The position numbers and the translations under genes were made by a program. DNA of 64,000 bases, from assembly GCA_015657535.1 (NCBI GenBank), contig JADHZB010001652.1, positions 62,001 through 126,000 on the forward strand, in the 5' to 3' direction. The notes beneath the pieces were generated by a model. It had not been told where the DNA came from. It saw only the letters and a list, made by a program, of their open reading frames with translations, and ran no database searches. Positions within the stretch are counted from its first letter, which is position 1; each line of letters starts with the position of its first letter. The stretch is from Nephromyces sp. MM_2019 (taxonomy: Eukaryota > Apicomplexa > Aconoidasida > Nephromycida). Of this stretch, positions 12,384 to 25,643 are shown piece by piece.

Positions 12384-15300
12384 ATGAATGAGCTTCAGTT
12401 AGATACGGCTTCCTTACGTCGTCCACATAAGCGACTCTGGACTGTCCAAGAAAAGCCAAATCTTGAAGCACCAAAGTGGCTGCTCCAACTTTTGAATTAC
12501 ATTCAGCGGTATCAGCTTGCAGATGTAATGAAACAGCTAGAAAGCTATGGCCCCGTTGAGCGTAAAAAGCCACCTCACATGGACATCGAGATCCAATTAT
12601 ATGTCTGCAAAATGTAAGATTGATGTTTTTAATTGGAAAGTTTGAATAATATTAGCTAATCACAGGTTTGATGAGTACCATAATGTTGCAAGTCTACTCT
12701 GCAACAAGTTTTCCGTCTTTTACCGACGCTTTCATGAAGCTCTTTGCCTCTTGCTAAATTCTCCGCATTCGTCAAAGGTGCGCAAAATATGACTTGATGA
12801 GGCTTTCTTGTGATGAAGCCATTTTGTCTTCATAACTTTTTAGGTGGGTCAAGATTGGGATAAGACCCGTAGCGATCATGATGACGAAGCCCATATGGCT
12901 ACCATGCCAAATGTGGTATCAATAATATCGAATATACATCTTGTAGTACTCTATTGGATTTTTTGCTTTGAAACTATGTTATCACGCAGCGCTGGTGCAT
13001 GGAAAACCTTAACCTTTATCTCATACCAGAGGGCGTACCAAGAAAGCTAAATGTAACGCTTGAGTTTCAATTCTGCAGCATTGCTTAACTGAGATGATTT
13101 TAGCCGGTCATTAATCACAACCGTAGGCAGCCGTCGGCAATTTCAATGGAGCACGACGCCCTTTGGGCTTTAAATGGTATTCTTTTAATTCCTGTTGGAA
13201 AAAATATGCTAATTATCCACAGATTATCTTGTACTGAAAACAGCAGTGACTATTTTAAGTATCAGTTCCATAGAAAGGAGAACGCTAGGTTAGTGCGTAC
13301 ACCACGACCACGCCTTCTTGGTATTATGGGAAAGCCTATTACAGGCCGTAAGTGCCATTACCAACGTAATGCGCACCGCAAATCTTTCGTACAAAGTTCC
13401 AGATACGCAGAATCGCAATACAAGTAAAGCTGACTGGAGCTTTTATTTTATATGTGTGCCTGTATAATCTGGCGACCGCTATCATGCAGCGAATTTTGGA
13501 GAGCAGATAAAAGCATCGGCAGTGAGAAGTTGACCCTCAGATCAGCGAGATATCTTATTGTTTCAATGGCTAATATTGGCGGTATGATGTCTGCATTCCT
13601 CAATTGAGCGTGCATATTATCTTACAGAGTTATTTTGCAGAGCCAGAATGTCGCACACTAAAAATTTATATTGACGGTGAGCTAGTCGCGTATCCTCCGT
13701 GTGCTGTGAAAATGTGTAGTGGCTCTCAGAAAACTACGTGAACCGTCTACCCAATTGCTGCCAAACTGGAGGTGTTGTTGACATTACACTTCTTATCGCA
13801 CAAAAAAACGTTAGTAAAATTTCCAATTTTATGAAAATAGCATTATAGATCAGAGTTCTCAGGTGAAGTTAGTCAACCGGAAGGCCTTCGTTGTGCCAAC
13901 TTTCTGGTGCGTGAGCATATCGCAGGCTATAGTAAGTAAATCCACAAATGATTACACCAAAGACATTATTCAAAGCATCCTGTGCTGATAGGCAGCGCAT
14001 TCCGTGTATTCTAATCATATTGATCCTTCACCACAGGAGAAATGGAATCCTTATGGGAATGAGCAGAGTCCAGGTTAGGTTGTTTTAGAGGCTAATTTTC
14101 AATACTACCTACTAGCGTACTAAGGGGTGCTACAAGCGTGGGCCAAATAAATGTTTTGCTTCCACTATCCCATCTTTTGGAAGCTCGCCTGAGGCACAAA
14201 AACCATAGTGACTACGCCGTAAAAAGGTGCCCTCACGTACACTCCAAAAGCATGTGTATTGTCCTCAAAAGTGCAGTAGATATGCCGTATAATCCTCCAA
14301 TAACCTAGTGGGTATGATACTTGCAGCTGCAAAAAAAATCGAGAAATGGAGAGCAACGCAGCAATATCTCGATCGAATGATCTTACCTTTCTCTGCTGAG
14401 CGTTGCTCCAACCTGAAGTGCACGGCACTACTAATCCACCTCGCTATAACGAGCACGGTGCTCGCTGGTAGGCCACTGAGCGCCAAACTAGCCGGTGCGA
14501 AACACTAAAATCATGCTAACGGATGAGATAGCTCACATGAATACCATGGCCGCCGCTTCAGCACTACATTCAGAAGAATATTCCTTGGAAATACAAAATA
14601 GTCACAAATGGGAAAATTTCATGGACAAATCGCGGAAAGTAAGTGGTAATACACGTGACATAGATTACATCACACATTGTGGGCAATCTCACAGGAACGA
14701 TGCCCTACATCTGAAAGCAAGAAACAACGCACTGAAGGCGTCACCCAACAATTATTCGGCGCACATCACAATATAATCTTGAATCCTGAAGAAGCGGGTA
14801 ACGTTCCCGAGGCATGTAGCAGCGAGTACTTAGCACTAACCCATAGAAAGTGGACAAATTCAGAAGGCCGCACTAGACCCATAAACTGTGTATTCACAAC
14901 GGCAAACGAAAGACTTCTTACAAGCGTTATCGAGGTATATCATTTACCAACTTGAGCGAGAATTGCCTCTATTATCATACTTCCAGATATTGGGCAGGGA
15001 AAACAATACCCCAGTGTATTATTGGAATTGCTATCAGGAGTTACCAGTCTACCTGTCCCTGTACACCGGTTAGCTTTCAGCATACTCATGTAAATATAAG
15101 TCATATCGACACACGGTGGCACAGGCATACTAGTTATAAACATCAGCACCTGGCACCCGAAGTTTCAAAAATTACGGGAGCTGTTAAAAGGCGTAGTCCA
15201 GTTTAAAGGTAACAGCTTATACACCGCAGCAAATCCACATGCCTATCTTATCACGAAACAGGAGCAAGACTTCCAGTTCGCTGCAGTATTATCGCATATG

Positions 15301-16251
15301 TACTTAGACAAGGACCATTTGATTACGCAACAGAATGTAAAGCAAGTCATCGCGTAGGTTACGGCAAACGTGAAAATAGCAACTCAAGAAAAAAGATAAC
15401 ATATCTTTCAGGACGATAAGATATTTATGATCACGGAATACTTTGATGCTATCTACCACTTAGAGGTACGGCGCCCATCACTAATCATTACAATTAAACG
15501 CAACAATGCTCAACTGAAAATCCTCACAGGACTTGAATGATTTTGACAATATCTTGAACGAGTACCGCACGAAAAGAATTACCCTACCCTCCCACAGAGA
15601 CAGCAAGCAAGTCGTTGAGTAAGGCTAATAAAGCAAAGCGGCATAGTTACAAACCCTTAAATATTTGAGCGGTCTATGCAGAATACCTACGCTACCTGCA
15701 GTCCAAACCTTTCCAATGAGGTACACGATACTATAAGTTTACAATATTCACATTAAGCTTAAAAATTGGCATGCAGTATCGAAGATAATGCTATTTCAAT
15801 GCTTATTCGTACATATGAAAATATCGTCTCTACCATGAGTATTTCTGGAATGAGAAAGATGGCAAAATTTGCTACTACTATGGCGGGCAATGCTGGTAAC
15901 ATAAGAAAGTGTACCCCAAATTAATTATATCCCACGGAACTGAGTCTATTCGTGATGCACGTATACGCGTATTGCAGGGTATAATGAGATTCAGAATATA
16001 GACATTCTCTTTTCCGGAATGTAAGCATCATTTCTACATGTATCCCGCCAAAATCTGATGTGTCACATGTGCTGTGCCCTTAACAAAAAACCACTTGCAG
16101 GATACTTCAAGCCGCAGTGCTTACACGGAATATTCAAATGCCCAGTGAAGATCAGAAATTTAATGCACACAAGCTATTATACAGCAGTCCTCAGGAAACA
16201 GAAGAATTGTTACAAAGATTTCAGCAAGCTATAAGAAGAATTGAAACTTGA
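12384..16251 (+). CDS. Exon-dense orphan gene, about 20 short exons
   Basis: No family is recognised. The case rests on a chain of open exons with GT-AG sites and matching phases: 12384-12613 (donor GTAAGA), 12666-12777, 12844-12915, 12990-13052, then from 13104. Later segments contain KIYIDGELVAYPP, KKIEKWRATQQYLDRM (acceptor near 14329), KWENFMDKSRK before a GTAAGT at 14640, and an 80-residue exon ending in NERLLTSVIE (14687-14933). These are followed by WHPKFQKLRELLKGV, NPHAYLITKQEQDF, DDKIFMITEYFDAIYHLE, DLNDFDNILNEYRTKR, IRTYENIVSTMSISGMRK and a terminal exon 16101-16251 ending RRIET-stop. Introns are often 30-100 nt. The 5' end is uncertain: the ATG at 12384 has a possible acceptor just after it. 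Splicing around 13350-14090 has two workable solutions. The product appears soluble and charged, without an obvious signal peptide. Confidence 0.5.
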
Positions 16252-17057
16252 ACTCATAGATCAATAATGCAATATCATACCTCCTAACTATTCAAACAAT
16301 ATACAACGACAAAATTCGTTCCCAAGTCTAACACCAAATATTTTTATACGTACAACATCATAAAAGTACAATAAAACATGTCTACTTCGATTTTTTGCTG
16401 ATTTTCACGGTTTTCTATAGCAATGTGGAGTAAGAATTGACCAATATGTACTAATATTATTTCAGAACTTGGCAAACCCCAACAACGGATAGCATCAACT
16501 AAATGGCTAGTATAAGCCATAAACAGGGAAAAATAGATGCTTGATCCTTGCTCACACTAGTTACGCACCAAAAAACATAATAAAATGCTCAAATTAACAC
16601 AATAAGCCAATGTCATAAATTTAGCCGAATAAACGTCGCTTTGTCAAGAGAATAGTAAACGTAAGAACGAGCCATACTCATTTCATTCCCGGGATTACCA
16701 ATTGTTACAAAACAGTACACCAAACCAAATTGCATGATAGTTGAAATACTAGGGCACAGAAATTTAAACAGCCTTCCTTTCCCAGAAGAAATGTGCAAAG
16801 TATTTTATATTCAAATTAAACAGTAATTTCACCTAGAAGCTTCAAAGACGTATCAAAATTTCAGTATCACTACAGCCTATACTCATAATAACGCCTGATA
16901 ACTAAACAGGACGCTACAAAATAAGAAAACGTTGCTGCTCAAAATAAAAATAAGATTTTTCAAAGGGTGCAGCTCTTCTACCACCAAATGCGCATTGAAT
17001 CTGTACGGGACTGCTGATATAACATTCCAGCTACATTATTTACCGGTCTCCCACAAA
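16252..17057. other. Convergent intergenic interval
   Basis: AT-rich interval between the stop of the plus-strand gene at 16251 and the stop of the minus-strand ADP/ATP carrier at 17058. It should hold both 3' untranslated regions. No coding signal or repeat was seen. Confidence 0.6.
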
Positions 17058-17972
17058 CTAAATAAATCGCTGAATTTCATCGTACAAGACTAGCACCAAG
17101 GAGCCTCCAAAGCCACGAATAACGTTAGCCCAGGCACCCTTGAAGAAGCCCCTTGTGCCTTCCTGCACATAAATCTTCTTCCAGCAATCCAAAGTGCCAG
17201 AATATTGAATTTCTGCCTCCCCAACTTTTCTTCCTGCCATCATCATCATTCTTCTCCTAACAGTATCCAGAGGATAAGACAAGACACCTGCAGCAGCCGT
17301 GGCCGATTGAGCGAGCATCCACGAGAAAAAGATGTTCTTGGGACCCTTACCCAAAATGTAGTCTTTCGAAGTATCGTAAAGACCAAAGTATGCACCTCTA
17401 TAAACAATGATTCCCTGTACTGAAACACCAAAACCTTGGTACATTGAAAAAAAACCTGTTTTAGAATAAATTTTGCGTACACAATCAGACAGCCCTGTGA
17501 ATTCTCGATTAGCCCCCTTTCCTACATCAGAAGCAAGACGGGTTCTTGCAAAATCCAAGGGATACACGATTAGCAGCGAAGACGCTCCAGCAAGTCCACC
17601 AGAAACCATGTTTGCTCCAAAAAACTTCCAGAAATCTGTTTTCATGTTATAGCGTGGAAACATATTTTTGAAGTAATCCTTAAAGGCAAAATTGAATGCC
17701 TGAGTTGGGAAATACCGTATTACATTTACCATATTTCCTCGCCACAAGGTATAAAATCCTTGTTCACGTGAAACTCGAGTGAAACAATTTATAACACCGG
17801 TATAACGAGGCACCTTTCCGCTCTGAATATCCGGAATCGAATCCTGCATTTGAATAAGCATCTTCACTCGCTCGATTGGTGCCACTGCAGTCTTCGAAAT
17901 CGCGGCAGAGACACCGCCAGCGGCGAAGTTTAGAAGGAACTTGCCTACCGGACTATTTTCGTCTTTACCCAT
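17058..17972 (-). CDS. Mitochondrial ADP/ATP carrier (adenine nucleotide translocase)
   Basis: An intronless 304-residue protein that exchanges cytosolic ADP for matrix ATP across the inner mitochondrial membrane. It has the three-fold repeat of the mitochondrial carrier family, each with the P-x-[DE]-x-x-[KR] signature: PIERVK (about residue 27), PLDFAR (about 137) and PLDTVR (about 233). The third is followed by the diagnostic RRRMMMM of ADP/ATP carriers, which separates it from other carriers. Length is typical for the family (about 300). The start [20 protein letters not shown] is a normal short N-terminus, with no long presequence. Being intronless is notable beside such intron-rich neighbours. 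Confidence 0.98.
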   Translation of the reverse strand: MGKDENSPVGKFLLNFAAGGVSAAISKTAVAPIERVKMLIQMQDSIPDIQSGKVPRYTGVINCFTRVSREQGFYTLWRGNMVNVIRYFPTQAFNFAFKDYFKNMFPRYNMKTDFWKFFGANMVSGGLAGASSLLIVYPLDFARTRLASDVGKGANREFTGLSDCVRKIYSKTGFFSMYQGFGVSVQGIIVYRGAYFGLYDTSKDYILGKGPKNIFFSWMLAQSATAAAGVLSYPLDTVRRRMMMMAGRKVGEAEIQYSGTLDCWKKIYVQEGTRGFFKGAWANVIRGFGGSLVLVLYDEIQRFI

Positions 17973-20117
17973 TTTGCCAGCAAAGTTCTATCTTCCAAAA
18001 GGCGGCACCCGTTAAATATTTTCCTTCACTGAATAACAGCACATGAAAAAAAAAATAAGAAACAGAAGGAAGCATAGAAAAAGCTAGTCTGAAGGCAATT
18101 GAAATTTTAGCCAAATAGGAAATGACTAGCACTGTCATGAAACCAGTTGAGGGGACTTGCGCGAGTAGCGAGGTATTGTTCATTAGCACATCAAGCAAAA
18201 AAACAAAAAAGTAATTATAAATTCAATGATATACACTTCAGAATTATGAGCTTCGGCTAAGGGAGCCACTGCTACAAGTACATCCCAGTGATCCGCAAGG
18301 GGAATTCGCATATTGCTCTGATTCTAAAATGGCCGTAATGCGTAACCGCTTATTGATATAACACGATATATGTACAAATGCTGGTGAAAATGAAATTTCT
18401 TGTGCTTATCAGTTTAAAAATAAGATGCTGTGAATATAAGTTAGTGTAGTACTTGATGCAATGAACATTACCTAGAGCCGTTTTGCAAATAAACATCAAA
18501 TGTGGGTCACTACAAAACCCAAGAAGAATACGATTATCATGTTACCAAACAAATATCTGAAGACTAACTCATTGAAATACAAAATAGTATATCCTAAAAT
18601 AAAAGAGGGCCTCCACATAATCATAGCACAACCCAACTTAACTGCATACTTTTAACAAACTGTAGGTCCAGAATTACGATGGCAATTCAGCGAAAACTTA
18701 AGACTTGATATCACAAAAAAATACCCCTACATTGTTCTCTCAAATCAGCATGCAAAAGCATTCCCGTAGAGACACTTTACAGGTCCAGCCAACGACATAC
18801 GGCTATAATCGTGGTTATCAACAAGCTCAAAACACGACTAAAACAGCACCTCACATTGTCTCATCGTTCCATTGAAACAATGCAAACGCTAATTAACCCC
18901 ACTAAGCCACCAATGAAATATGGGAACATAAAAAAAAAAAGCCCAGTGAATATGGATGGAGCCCCAAAACAAGTTCGAGCTCCCAGGAATTATAACCCCA
19001 ATAAGAGAACCAGTCAATCAATCATATAAATAGGTACAGCGGCATACCAAGCAAACAAAAAATTCCAACTTTAATCATTAAGTCAGTCAACAAAGTTTGC
19101 TATTGCACAGTACATGAATTACACATGAATCAGCAAAGTCCACAGCAAGGTAGCCCCAGGAGAAAACTAAGCCTCATAAAAATGCCATGCCTTAATCAAA
19201 CTGGCGAATGACCATTGCAACCACTTTATCAAAAAAATAATTTCAAGGCACCAACAAAATTGCAATGCATACAAACACCGGCCTTACCAATAGCGTCGCG
19301 TAGGGAAAGGAGGGAGATACCGCGTAAAACGGTTGATAAAACCTTAACGCAAAACTTTCGAAAACGAATTACTGGTTATATGACTGAAGCGGAGGCGTAT
19401 AGCCCGATATAGAAAAAACCGATGTAAGCGACGAAGGCATCGACATTTTTGGGGGTACTGCGGAAAGAATAATCAGAACTACGGTAGTGCGGGCGCTTGA
19501 GTGGCGTGCTTGAAGCCGTGCGTGGATATGCCGAACGGCGCACCCGTGGAAGTGTAACGCAAAGTATATTTGATGGAGACTTATGACACCCATACGGAAG
19601 AGGCATTTCATTATCAGACTACGCGAAACTAGGTCACAATATATGGAGGGGCTATTATGCCGCTGCTGCATTCTTGTGATAGCAACAAGTATGGGCGTTT
19701 GAATGAGAGTAACGTACCAACTTATTGTTCGCCCTACGCATCTCAACAATGAACAAGAGCGGTCGTAAACCGCCCAGCACTATGCGCATTTTATGGGCAG
19801 CGACATTACAGCTGTGATGACTTGTTACCTCAAGTGAAGCTACATAAGTTATACATACACTGAAGAATTTTCGGTAGATATAGGATATACTCCTGTCTTG
19901 AACACCGGTAGCACAGGTCACACGATGATTCTTCCTTCGAACAGCATGGTATATGTCGTTTAATTGCACAAAAATAGTCAACATGAAATTTTTGGCGGAA
20001 AATTTAATAAGAATTGATTGAAAATTTTCAGTATCTACCGTATATCAATATTTGATACCCTGCTTTTATAACAGCGCAAGACAACCCAAAGAGGCAATGC
20101 GTATCAAAATATTGCAG
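17973..20117. other. Upstream of the carrier; no gene resolved
   Basis: Contains the carrier's promoter on its left side. On the minus strand an open stretch of 126 codons (19749-19369) includes MSMPSSLTSVFSISGYT, ending near a weak GTAATT donor at 19374. A hydrophobic 45-codon stretch follows further down (about 19010-18870; GSLIGVIIPGSSNLFWG). I could not chain these in phase, so no gene is called. Confidence 0.3.
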
Positions 20118-21400
20118 ATATGCTTGTTGAACCAAAAAGCAATCCTTACTTCAATGTGTTTACAGGCCGTGAAGTGCTGCTCTCATTCACATTACGTGCT
20201 TGCCCGAAGTTCAATGAGATACACTACCTAAATTTCGTTATCTCGTCATTTTTTGAAGTAGTTGCAAGCAGTAAAAAAGTTCGGGTGAAAAATAGTAATT
20301 AAAAAAAGTAATGATCTCCTCTAGCATTATTAAACTTGTACTTTACGTATTTATATAAAAATAGCTTTACCCTCCAGTGGTTTCAAGTCACTAATGGTGC
20401 GCTTTCTACTATTTTTAGGCCTTCAACCTGCCTATAAATTTTGAAAAACCTGAAGGCTCCGATGGCAGTTGAAACTCCTGTGAAAAACTAACCTCGAAAT
20501 TCAAAGTGAATATAACTGGCTTATAATTGACTTGATGTAATGTGTGCTTAGGTCAAATATACAAAGTGTTAAGCCGCCATTAAATCATAGTTTATAGCCG
20601 AGTTTTGGAGGGCTTATTACAGCAGACGAAACAAGGGTTGTAAATATGAGAAAATGATCACGCCTTTATGTTTGAGCAGTTGTTTTGTTTCATGTGCAGG
20701 AATGCTGGAATAATCAATGGTTGAGATATTCTAAACCCCTGATCAAATTTCTATATCATGATTTTTAGGCTAAGTAAGCGTACCTTTGCTAGCGAAGGTT
20801 TAACGCGGAGACTTTATCCCGCTTCAAAGCGCCATGCGCAATTCAGCCATTTTTAGTCATACAAGGTGTAATTGCACGCTAAGGTTCTACACATGCTGGA
20901 AATATTAATAGTATGCAAGATGATGCCACCCTGCCTTTGGCTTTTTCAGCTAGCTAATTGAAATCTCAGCTACTAATTTATGCTACATGCATCAACGCAT
21001 TTTGGAGGATTCTCTGATAATAGTGCTACTGCTGTTAAGAAGGGAAGACAATATCAGCGTAGTAAGTGCCCTCATGTGAATGGCCAAGGGCTCAATTAGC
21101 AGATAGCGACCCAGCATAGCAGAAATTTCAAAAATTTGAGTTAAAACTAGATATTTCGAGCTCCTCTTTACAAAAAATTGGGAACATCGGAATGCCGCCT
21201 AGGTGTAGTTCGCCAAACCAATGCCGTTGACTGCGTTTCACGGCAAGAAAGGTAAAGAAAAATACCTAACAGCGGCATAGTATTTTTTCTCTTTTTTGGT
21301 TCTAGATATGCATGGCTGAAAAATTTCGCAAAAATCATTGAAACTAAGCGAGTTTCCTTATTTATGCTGATATGAACGATTCTAAGCCTTCTATTGTGGA
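20118..21400 (+). CDS. Candidate exon-dense orphan gene, plus strand (partial model)
   Basis: No family is recognised. Open exons with acceptors start at 20118 (after TTGCAG; encodes MLVEPKSNPYFNVFTGREV), near 20420 (AFNLPINFEKPEGSDG) and 20970. The exon 20970-21061 (TNLCYMHQRILEDSL) ends at a consensus GTAAGT and joins in phase 0 to 21120-21202 (QKFQKFELKLDISSSS). That exon ends in phase 2 and joins a segment starting near 21306 (YAWLKNFAKIIETK). Further open stretches with good splice sites lie near 21487-21630 (RTHSVWVSPPQQVSR) and 22150-22260 (LINVDQIAYLHRGNEGR), so the gene probably continues to about 22.3 kb. Start and stop were not established. Confidence 0.4.
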
Positions 21401-22339
21401 TTTCCGGTCACAATGAATTTAGTGCCGCAAAGCTATAAGAGAGTACTAAAGTTGCCGTGAACAATCTCCTCTGCTTTTCCCGTAGGCCGAACCCACAGCG
21501 TATGGGTATCCCCTCCACAGCAAGTTTCAAGAATAAGGGTAGCATGCGCGCGCTTCACGTTTACGCGTAAGCAACTGCCTGCAAGCGTAAAGTTTTACGA
21601 CTTTCCAGTGTCAAAGTAACTCTAACACGTCAGGGTAAGTCTATGCAGCATGGTAACTGTAATTTGTTGCATTATTCATAAGCGCTGTATAGCCTAATCA
21701 AGCGTTACTCCATAACTACTACAAACTGCCATTGAGACTAACAGAATTTACCGCAGAAAGCGCGTTTCCCATAGTTCGTACACAAGGCGCTAACCGAAGG
21801 TTACACGAAAGTTGTTTACCAGCTATAGTAAGTCAGATTTCAATGGCAAAAAACTAGAGGAGACATTCCTCCATTTTTTAAGTTGACTTCGCTTTATTTG
21901 TCCAAACATGGGTGGCGTCGTTTTTGTTTACCCGGCTGGGTATGACTGTATTCGCTAGGTGATGATGCACTCTTGCCATTGCATATTTTTTGTCGAAAGG
22001 TACTCCCATGATAGATCGATACTGCGCCGCTTCATGCAGCTGAAGTTTTCTCGCTGTTGCCGGGTCACCGTTTTATACCAATCGATAACCTGGCAGCTAA
22101 GGCTTGTGGTAGGGGCATATTTTTGTCAGAGGTTACTCGGTAAAGCGAAGTTTCTTCATTGTACGCCTTTGAAAACAAAGGCTCAATTAATTAATGTGGA
22201 CCAGATTGCATATCTACACCGAGGCAATGAAGGAAGAGCCTTGGAGCATTTGTTGATATCCGATGTAGTTTTTTTTCCCAAATTACGCCTATTTTGTTTC
22301 GCACTCCATGTGAACATGATATTTATTTGTATATTGTAG

Positions 22340-23195
22340 ATTGCTGAGGCTTAGAACTCCTTGTATAAGTAGTTAATTGAAATAGAGTTTTACCAGTGGT
22401 ATGAGACTTCGTTGATTTTTCAACAAGAGATGCTACTCGAAGAGCAGCGATGATCCCGGAACCCGTAATACAATGTTTTAAGCGTTTATGAAATTGACTG
22501 CGGCGATTGTGAATTATTGCTTTCTTTCTCTGTTAATGCCGTCGATTTCGAAGGTGAATATCATTGGCGAAATTTAGCTTCTTAATTCTTGCGTTGACTA
22601 GCCGCTGCATCCGAAAATGTCAATGGTGTATTAAGCTTGCTTAAGGAATATCGTAATTATGCGTATTTGAGTACGTTAAATGAGTATACCAGCGTTATTA
22701 GCGTTGTTTTTGAGTTTCCTGAAAGTTGTACAAGTTAACTTCACAGCTACTACGTATGCAACATCATTGAATTTTAAAGTATTATGGTATCATTGAATCT
22801 TTGTAGGTAGTGTATTTTCATGGTTAAGATATTGAGCACAAGAGAATCTATCTTTAATTATATATAGTGGAAGAGTAGAGCAATATAGGTATCTCCTTTG
22901 GTATCTGCACATCAATTTCTCCTACCGAGTTTTTTGTACATGTTCTGGCTGCATTCCTGCCGGCTGCTGATGTCAGCTGCCTTAGTACTAGATATTCGCC
23001 GTGGATTTTTACAGTTTCTCTCAAGAAAAATTATTTGACTGTAAGATTTGTTTACTGGATGTATAGCTCGTTTGCTCCATCTTATGTTTGATTTATGTGG
23101 GTTCTGCATGCATACTTGTTTGTAGCTGCACTAGGAAAATTATCTTCCCTTATATGTACCCCCTATTCAGTGCGCCAACTATTAAGTCTGTAAAG
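22340..23195. other. Interval upstream of MBF1
   Basis: AT-rich from about 22.7 kb. No coding exon was recognised. It should contain the MBF1 promoter and 5' leader. The reading frame upstream of the MBF1 ATG is open back to 23088, but that extension does not resemble the family. Confidence 0.5.
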
Positions 23196-25643
23196 ATGTC
23201 GATGACTGAAGGCTGGAAAGTAGTCCAGACCAAGCCGAGGAATAAAGCTCCGAAAGCTAGCACATCTCAGCAGGCAGCTAAAGCCTCACAATCTGCAGTG
23301 CCGAACAGAATCCCAAGCACGACTGGAGATAGTTCTCATGTGAAGGCCGTGGACGCTGCTGGAATCAACAAAAAATGTGGGTGGCCTTAAATTTGTATTC
23401 ACATTTACTTGTTTTAGGGCTTGGTACGTTCTTTTATATATATTTAACTCCTTTGGAAACACTCGGTTCCTTGGGGCTCCCAGGCTAATTGTATCGGATA
23501 AAAGTAGCTGACTCGTCAGGGAAACAGTACCTAAAGTTATCCTCAAATGTAGAAAAATCAATTTATGAGAACAGAAAGAAGAATTAGCCCATATTTGATG
23601 ATTATAGGTTTTATGTCTTTTTGTGCTTAGCTCCACGCATATCTCTTTTTTTTACAAAATTCTTAAGCTCCTGATGACAGCCTTATGCTGGATGGCTATG
23701 AGAAACATCCATATATATGTGTGTATATTTTGATTGGAACTATTCCTCTTTTGAATTCTGATATATATATTGCTACATTTACCATACTGAAGTAATCTAC
23801 TCATAGACTTATCATTAGAGTCTTTTACTCAATTCTAGCTAGATGAGTCTTCTACTGATCAGGTGATTGCCGTACTTGTTAAATTTGACTTTGAAAGCAA
23901 AGGATTTTTTGCATGAGGCATTATTCGTTGGGGTTGCTTTAGGTTGTAGCTCAGAAAATAGATAAATGGTAGATTTTGTGGTCCTTTGTAACTGCAGGAT
24001 GATATAATTACTGGTTTTTTTATATTTACTGACAGTCAAGAATGGTTGAGAATACCATATAATATTAAGCAACTTTCTAGCTACGTCTCTGGTAGGGTGA
24101 AGCATTAGCTCGAATGTTGGGTTGTTTGAAAGCCTGTTAAATATTATTCGCTGCATTTATATACTATATATCTTGACTACCACTCTATATGAAAGCACTC
24201 CATAAAATTCTAATATTTTGCCATACACTTTTTTTCGTTCGCATGTGAATTTCTGAGTATTTGCAATTCTAAGTGTTTTTTCCTGGGCCCCTTAGGGTTT
24301 TTTATATGGTTTGATACGTGTATGCTTCATTTTACATGCTCCCCTCCATGTTGAAACAGTTCTAGCCGGACAAAATAAGACGACAAAATCTGTTGGTATG
24401 CCCAAGTAAGCAGCAGAATAGCTTTTTCGTTTGCTGATTATTGAGGTTTCTTGTGGTTGAGCACTGGCTTTTTTTGCCTGATACTATCCAAGAAGAAGAG
24501 GGAGAAGAGCAGCGAGATGAAGAAAAAGAAGAGCAGGGAGATTAAGAAGAAGCGGGAGAAAAATAAAATGAAAAAGAAGAATAGGGAGAAGAAGAGGGGG
24601 GAAATGAGGAAGAATGAAAGACGATTTTGATGCTGTTTTTCATTTTTGAAAAAAATAGTGTGCGATTTAATCATTTTTTGTTTTTTTTTCTCTGTTTTGA
24701 ATTTAATTCCTTCCAATGGTGCTTGCTTGTTTTATTATGAGTAACTTATTTGCAAAAAAAAAATTTCTAGAACCACCTGTGCAGCATTTCTGGTTTAATC
24801 TGAAACTTTATGAAAAATTCGCTATCGATCTTAATTTTTTGCGAAGAGTTTTAATGCCCTTTACATGGTTCTAGCTGCGGTTAAATCCTGAAATTTTAAG
24901 CTCTACTTTATTCCTTTTCTACTAGCTTTTTTTTGGCTGGAATTGCCTATTTTTTCTTTGAATTTATTAGAAAATATCGTTGTTTTTACAGTGCTTGGAA
25001 AATAGAAGAAGATACGGGGGACTACCGGGTTGATCGTGTATCCTTAGATTTTTGTAAAGCTCTACAAAAGGCCCGTATGGATAAGAAGTTGACCCAGAGC
25101 CAACTGGCGCAGCTGATAAATGAAAAAGTATCAGTTATCAATGACTATGAGAATGGGAAGGTACATGCCCTCTTTTTATTGGCATTCCGTGTAATCAGCC
25201 TGATTTTTGCCTTTATGCATCTTCTAAATTGTTTTAAAAGTAGGAAAAAAGCTAAACATGCGTATTTAAAAAGCTCTGCGTGTAAACTGTGTTTGTATCA
25301 AATATTTACAGAAGTTACGTAGTTTAACCGGGTTCTATATATTTAAAAAGCATTCCTGAAATTAATTCTGGTTTACCTATAGGTGGAGATTTCATTGATG
25401 AAATTATTTTTCTAATTTTTAGTAGGAGATCAAGTTTTCGTTGCCTGTAATAGTTTTTTTCCTAGTCTTTGGGTGAAGCGTGTGTTATTTTGTGTTAATA
25501 TCATGCTAGAAAGTCTTCTTTTTAAAGATATATAGCAGGGTGTTTAACTTTGTCTTCTACATCAGGCTATTCCAAACGGGAAGATTGTGGATAAACTTAA
25601 CAAAGCCTTACAAAGCAGGCTTCCATCTACTAAACCTAAATAA
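23196..25643 (+). CDS. MBF1: Multiprotein bridging factor 1 (MBF1/EDF1), three exons
   Basis: A conserved eukaryotic and archaeal coactivator that links TBP to bZIP activators and also acts at collided ribosomes. Exons: 23196 to about 23380 (MSMTEGWKVVQTKPRNK and a basic, Ala/Ser-rich linker), 24992-25160, and 25566-25643. Exon 2 encodes the helix-turn-helix (Cro/C1 type) core: WKIEEDTGDYRVDRV, then KALQKARMDKKLTQSQLA, then INEKVSVINDYENGK. Exon 3 supplies the conserved AIPNGKIVDKLNKAL and ends STKPK-stop. Phases fit if the first intron starts at the weak GTGGCC (23381), so the first exon boundary is the least certain point. A second ATG two codons on (23202) could also be used. The total is about 143 residues, close to the family norm. 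Confidence 0.93.
24490..24621 (+). repeat. Long polypurine tract in MBF1 intron 1
   Basis: About 130 nt of almost pure A/G on the plus strand (repeated AAGAAGAAGAG-like blocks with only about a dozen pyrimidines). It sits in an intron that is otherwise T-rich on this strand. The minus-strand open frame across it is a low-complexity artefact. Confidence 0.85.

Noticed and set aside
12355..12573. 72-codon minus-strand open frame
   Set aside because: Antisense to the first exon of the plus-strand 12.4-kb gene, which continues in phase across a GTAAGA donor; the minus frame does not extend.
24438..24716. 92-codon minus-strand frame rich in Phe, Leu and Ser
   Set aside because: Low-complexity translation of the polypurine tract inside the MBF1 intron.
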